Assembly (NCBI GenBank): GCA_030667735.1
Contig: DAOUVG010000011.1
Span: 1-16,772 of the forward strand
From: Dehalococcoidales bacterium
GTDB lineage: Bacteria; Chloroflexota; Dehalococcoidia; Dehalococcoidales; Fen-1064
Reading direction: 5' to 3'
DNA length: 16,772 nt
In this document: in pieces, positions 13,598 through 16,772 of the stretch
Position numbering within the stretch: position 1 is the stretch's first letter
How the letters are laid out: each line of letters opens with the position of its first letter
Program-made: the position numbers and the translations under genes
Notes under the pieces: generated by a model
Seen by the model: the letters and a program-made list of their open reading frames with translations, nothing else
What the model was told of the DNA's origin: nothing
Databases searched by the model: none

Positions 13598-14506
13598 TTG
13601 CTACACACGAAACTCATCGTTAACCCTATTGCCGGAGCCGGCAGGACGTTCAAGAAATGGCCATATATCAGTGACCTGCTAAAGAGCATCGGGCTGCGCT
13701 TTGAACACGATATCACCGAGGCTCCCAAGCACGCTATCGAGCTGGCCAAGGCAGCGGTCAGGAAAGGTTATGAACTCGTGGTATGCGTCGGCGGGGATGG
13801 CACGATAAACGAGGTGGTCAATGGCCTCTACGACAGCGGCGCTATAACGGACGTGACTCTGGGCATCATCAGCACCGGGACAGGCAGCGATTACATCCGC
13901 ACCATCGGCATTCCTCCCCGCTACGAGGACGCCTGCCAGCGACTGCTGAATCCAACGAAGCTCCAGGTGGATATCGGAGTTGTGGAATATGCCAGTAACA
14001 GTGCCCAGGTGAAGCGGCTCTTTGTTAACTTCGCCGGGTTGGGTTTTGATGCCGAAGTAGTCCGCGCAACCTCACAAAAATACAAAGCCCTCGGTGGCAT
14101 GCCGGCATACCTGCTGGGACTGTTGACCACTCTCCTCTGCTACAAGAACCGGGACGTAACACTGACGCTGGACGGCCAGGTGCAGGAGAAAAGGGTCTGT
14201 TCTGCCATCATAAGCAATGGTAAATATGGTGGAGGAAGCATGTTTGTGGCACCGGATGCCGACCTCACGGACGGTCTGTTTGACGTAGTCACGATAGATG
14301 ACCTGAGCAAACCGGACCTACTGTGGTCGCTTCCGCGTATCTACAAAGGCACGCACCTGACACACCCCAAGGTGACCGTGACCAGGGCCAGAGAAGTAGA
14401 GATAGAGACCAGGCAGAGGATATTTCTGCAGGCGGATGGTGAGCTTCTCGGAGAAGCTCCGGCTCGCTTCAGTCTGCTCCCGTCCGCCCTGAATATTGCC
14501 GTCTGA
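13598..14506 (+). CDS. Diacylglycerol/lipid kinase (DAGK catalytic domain, YegS/BmrU type)
   Basis: A 302-residue soluble kinase of the DAGK_cat family, which phosphorylates diacylglycerol, related lipids or sphingoid bases using ATP. It opens KLIVNPIAGAGRTFKKW, has the nucleotide-binding GGDGTINEVVNG at 65-76, then GIISTGTGSDYIRTIGIP from 89, and the C-terminal sandwich domain with GGGSMFVAPDADLTDGLFDV and LQADGEL. Length and motifs are normal. The start is TTG at 13598, with a GGGGGG run (13583-13588) at suitable distance; the protein begins where the family usually begins, so this start is favoured. The lipid substrate cannot be told from sequence. It appears to be a single-gene unit. Confidence 0.9.
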   Translation: MLHTKLIVNPIAGAGRTFKKWPYISDLLKSIGLRFEHDITEAPKHAIELAKAAVRKGYELVVCVGGDGTINEVVNGLYDSGAITDVTLGIISTGTGSDYIRTIGIPPRYEDACQRLLNPTKLQVDIGVVEYASNSAQVKRLFVNFAGLGFDAEVVRATSQKYKALGGMPAYLLGLLTTLLCYKNRDVTLTLDGQVQEKRVCSAIISNGKYGGGSMFVAPDADLTDGLFDVVTIDDLSKPDLLWSLPRIYKGTHLTHPKVTVTRAREVEIETRQRIFLQADGELLGEAPARFSLLPSALNIAV

Positions 14507-14555
14507 ATACACTTATTCCTCGATATAGCTCCTGTCTACGCCCTTGATTATCTGC

Positions 14556-14584
14556 TTGACCAGCCATGATGTGACCTGTACAAT
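14556..14584 (+). promoter_or_regulatory. Strong promoter of the flavin oxidoreductase gene
   Basis: TTGACC (14556-14561) and TACAAT (14579-14584) each match the sigma-70 consensus at five of six positions with the ideal 17-base spacer. Transcription would start near 14591, leaving a leader of about 150 nt. Confidence 0.6.
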
Positions 14585-14698
14585 AATTCAATACCCGGTT
14601 CCAGCCGATGATACGAGGCAGTTCTTCATGCACGCCTGGAACGGTACCAGAGCGGAATCAGGCTGAATCTCCTGCTCAGAAAACTACTAGCCGAGCGA

Positions 14699-14724
14699 CA
14701 TTCCCGCCACAGATTGCGGGGATG
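14699..14724 (+). repeat. Imperfect hairpin directly before the ribosome-binding site
   Basis: CATTCCCGC (14699-14707) pairs with GCGGGGATG (14716-14724) with one T-G mismatch/wobble and an 8-base loop. It ends six bases before AAGGAGG (14731-14737). The ATTCCCGC...GCGGG-type palindrome resembles small dispersed palindromic repeats seen in several bacterial genomes, which is recall rather than a search result. It could be a mobile-repeat remnant or a translational control hairpin. Confidence 0.4.
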
Positions 14725-14743
14725 ACAGTTAAGGAGGACCATA

Positions 14744-16714
14744 ATGGCGCAGGAGTATAAAACCCTCTTTTCACCAATCAAAATCGGCCCGCTTACAGTC
14801 AGGAACCGGATTTTCAGCAGCCCGCACTACCCCATGGGCTATCCCGAACGGCTCACCGGCCTGCCCGGCGACAGGCTCATCAACTACTGGGTCGCTAAGG
14901 CAAAGGGTGGTATCGGTCTTATCGGTACGTATCTGACATCTATTGACCCCAGGAGAAATATCTTCCGGCAACCGGGTGCGGTTGAAGCTTTCAAGCAGGC
15001 GGCCGATGCCGTGCACGAGTACGGGGCGGGCTTAATCTGCCAGATTGCCCATTCCGGTGGACAGGAGGGCCTGGCAGGGGCAGGAGAGGTTGCCTGGTCC
15101 CCATCCAGTATGCTGATGCCCAATATGCTCCTGGAACGCCGTATCAGTCACGAGATGACCAGGGACGAGATTAAGCAGACTGTTGAAGCCTATGCCTATG
15201 CTGCCGCAGTGTCCAAAGAAGCCGGTGCGGACGGCGTCGGTATCCACGGTTCTCACGGGTACCTGATTTCCGAGTTTATGTCACCGTTCTTCAACCGGCG
15301 CACGGATGAATACGGCGGCAGCCTGGAGAACCGGATGCGATTCCCTCTGGAGGTCATCAGCGCTGTCAGAGACGCGGCGGGTGAAGACTTCGTAGTCGGT
15401 CTCATGGTCAACGCCGAGGAGTTTGTTGAGGGCAGCTATACTCTTGACGACTTCTTGAAAATAGCCCCGCTCCTGACCAGGGATGGCAAGCTGGACTACC
15501 TGAATATCAGCGTCGGCACCTATACCTCCACGGCTACCGTCATCGACCCCATGTATTTTCCGCTCAGCTCTTTCGTGTATGCTGCCGCAGCCACCAAACA
15601 GGTCGTGGACATACCCGTATTCGCCCGGGGGAGGATAACCGACCCCGTGCAGGCGGAACAGATTCTGGCCAGCGGGCAGGCGGATATGGTCAGCATGGTA
15701 CGCGCCTTCATCGCCGACCCAGAGTTCGCCAACAAGAGCCGTGAAGGCCGGGTGGACGAGATACGGCGGTGTATCGGTTGCAATGAGGGTTGCTGGGCGC
15801 GGGGAACACGCGACCTTGTTATCGGGATGAATATCGGTATGACGTGCACCATGAACCCGGCAGTGGGACTGGAGGGAGTGCCCGGGTGGGGAGAGCTTGT
15901 CCCGGCACCTGACAAGAAACGGGTCATGGTGATTGGCGGCGGTCCGGCTGGCCTGGAAGCAGCACGCGTAGCCGCCCTGAGGGGTCATAGTGTGTCCCTC
16001 TATGAGCGTGGTCCCGAGCTTGGTGGGCTGACACTTGTTGCCGCCAAAGCCCCGGGAAGGGATGGCTTCCTTGACCTCGGGCGTTACTACACGTACCAGA
16101 TGAAGCTGCTCGATATTGATGTCCACCTGGAATCCGAGGTAACTGTGGACACGGTCCTCCGGCAAAACCCGGATGCTGTCGTTATCGCCACCGGTTCCGT
16201 GCCTCATATCCCTGATATTCCCGGTATCGATAGCGACAATGTCTGCGAAACACGCCAGGTTCTTCGCGGCGGCGTTGTTGCAGGAGACAATGTAGTCATC
16301 ATCGGGGGTGACGAGCATATTCAGGCGTTGAGCACCGCTGACTTCCTGGCCGACCTCGGTAAGAGGGTTGAGGTGATATCCCGGGAGTACCATTGCGGGG
16401 GCACGCTGGAACCATGCACCAAGCAGATTCTCTACCAGCGCCTCTTCAGTAAAGGGGTTGTGCTTACGCCACATACCTGGGTAAGGGAGATTTCCGGGGA
16501 TAGTGTCCTTACCCACAATATCTTCACCGGGGAAGAGCGTCGAATCAGCGGAGTAGATACCGTGGTTATCGCCTGCGGCGGACAGGAAGACAATGCCCTG
16601 TATCACGCACTTAAGGATAAAGTGAAGGAGATACACCTGGCAGGAGACGCTCACGGCATCCGCAGAGTGCATGACGCCACCCGGGAAGGGGCAACCGCAG
16701 GGAGACTTTTATAG
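14744..16714 (+). CDS. Old yellow enzyme family Fe-S flavoprotein (2,4-dienoyl-CoA reductase-like)
   Basis: A 656-residue NADH:flavin oxidoreductase with the layout of 2,4-dienoyl-CoA reductase and bile-acid BaiCD/BaiH-type enzymes. An FMN-binding TIM barrel (about 1-335) has LFSPIKIGPLTVRNRI, CQIAHSGGQ, and GIHGSHGYLISEFMSPFFNR followed by RTDEYGGSLENR. A 4Fe-4S site follows, with Cys343, Cys346, Cys350 and Cys368 in CIGCNEGC and TCTMNPAVG. An FAD/NAD(P) part (about 391-656) starts with VMVIGGGPAGLEAA and ends with LAGDAHGIRRVHDATREGA. Such enzymes reduce activated double bonds of acyl-CoA or cyclic substrates; the substrate is not known. ATG at 14744 follows AAGGAGG. Possible link: fatty-acid or steroid-like acyl-CoA metabolism together with the carboxylase and synthetase in this window (inference). 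Confidence 0.93.
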   Translation: MAQEYKTLFSPIKIGPLTVRNRIFSSPHYPMGYPERLTGLPGDRLINYWVAKAKGGIGLIGTYLTSIDPRRNIFRQPGAVEAFKQAADAVHEYGAGLICQIAHSGGQEGLAGAGEVAWSPSSMLMPNMLLERRISHEMTRDEIKQTVEAYAYAAAVSKEAGADGVGIHGSHGYLISEFMSPFFNRRTDEYGGSLENRMRFPLEVISAVRDAAGEDFVVGLMVNAEEFVEGSYTLDDFLKIAPLLTRDGKLDYLNISVGTYTSTATVIDPMYFPLSSFVYAAAATKQVVDIPVFARGRITDPVQAEQILASGQADMVSMVRAFIADPEFANKSREGRVDEIRRCIGCNEGCWARGTRDLVIGMNIGMTCTMNPAVGLEGVPGWGELVPAPDKKRVMVIGGGPAGLEAARVAALRGHSVSLYERGPELGGLTLVAAKAPGRDGFLDLGRYYTYQMKLLDIDVHLESEVTVDTVLRQNPDAVVIATGSVPHIPDIPGIDSDNVCETRQVLRGGVVAGDNVVIIGGDEHIQALSTADFLADLGKRVEVISREYHCGGTLEPCTKQILYQRLFSKGVVLTPHTWVREISGDSVLTHNIFTGEERRISGVDTVVIACGGQEDNALYHALKDKVKEIHLAGDAHGIRRVHDATREGATAGRLL

Positions 16715-16762
16715 ACCGCCACTCAGACTGTATACTGTGGTGAAAGGGGAGCACTAGAAGCT

Positions 16763-16772
16763 ATGTCCTCTA
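16763..16772 (+). CDS. Possible start of a further gene, cut by window edge
   Basis: ATG TCC TCT begins ten bases before the window ends, with AGGGGAG (16745-16751) about 11 bases upstream and 48 bases after the previous stop. The product cannot be judged from three codons. Confidence 0.25.

Noticed and set aside
14591..14743. FMN riboswitch before the flavoprotein gene
   Set aside because: The conserved core sequences of the FMN riboswitch are not present; only generic inverted repeats are seen.
15281..16672. A 463-codon open frame on the reverse strand
   Set aside because: It lies wholly antisense to the flavin oxidoreductase, whose motifs are intact; the antisense translation shows no recognisable domain and is rich in His, Cys and Arg as shadow frames are.

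Overview
This window looks like a piece of a moderately GC-rich bacterial chromosome. The best guess is a Chloroflexota (Dehalococcoidia-like) genome from an anaerobic or sediment setting. That guess is an inference from gene content: a single-chain biotin-dependent acyl-CoA carboxylase, an NDP-forming acyl-CoA synthetase alpha subunit, a 2,4-dienoyl-CoA-reductase-like flavoenzyme, a MoxR/DUF58/DUF4350 operon and a C2H2-like zinc finger joined to nucleotidyltransferase sequence. No rRNA, tRNA, CRISPR array or intact mobile element was seen.

Left part (1-5527). Two genes read leftward: an ADP-forming acyl-CoA synthetase alpha subunit, then a protein cut by the window edge. They share a good promoter near 1697-1726. 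A 465-base gap follows; it holds a fossil of an IS3-type OrfA helix-turn-helix and a structured leader. Then comes a 1135-residue acyl-CoA carboxylase carrying biotin carboxylase, biotin carrier and both carboxyltransferase halves in one chain. These enzymes point to acyl-CoA interconversion and carboxylation.

Middle (5736-10289). A tightly packed leftward operon starts from a promoter at about 10312-10340. In transcription order it encodes a 245-residue protein with two membrane segments, an 84-residue membrane protein, a probably decayed small gene, a DUF4350 membrane protein, a MoxR AAA+ ATPase and a DUF58 membrane protein. Most junctions overlap by 4 to 14 bases, so translational coupling is likely. 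The set looks like a membrane-associated MoxR chaperone system of unknown target.

Right part (10582-16772). A rightward locus starts with a C2H2-like zinc finger and continues into pieces of sugar-phosphate-type nucleotidyltransferase. It is frameshifted and appears to be built from two paralogues that each lack part of the fold. It is followed by a MATE-family transporter, a diacylglycerol/lipid kinase and a large Fe-S flavoprotein of the old yellow enzyme / 2,4-dienoyl-CoA reductase type. The last has a near-consensus promoter and a leader of about 150 nt. A further gene may begin in the last ten bases.

Two apparently broken genes (9106-9302 and 10582-11440) lie within 2.5 kb of each other. 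Real decay and assembly errors both remain possible explanations.
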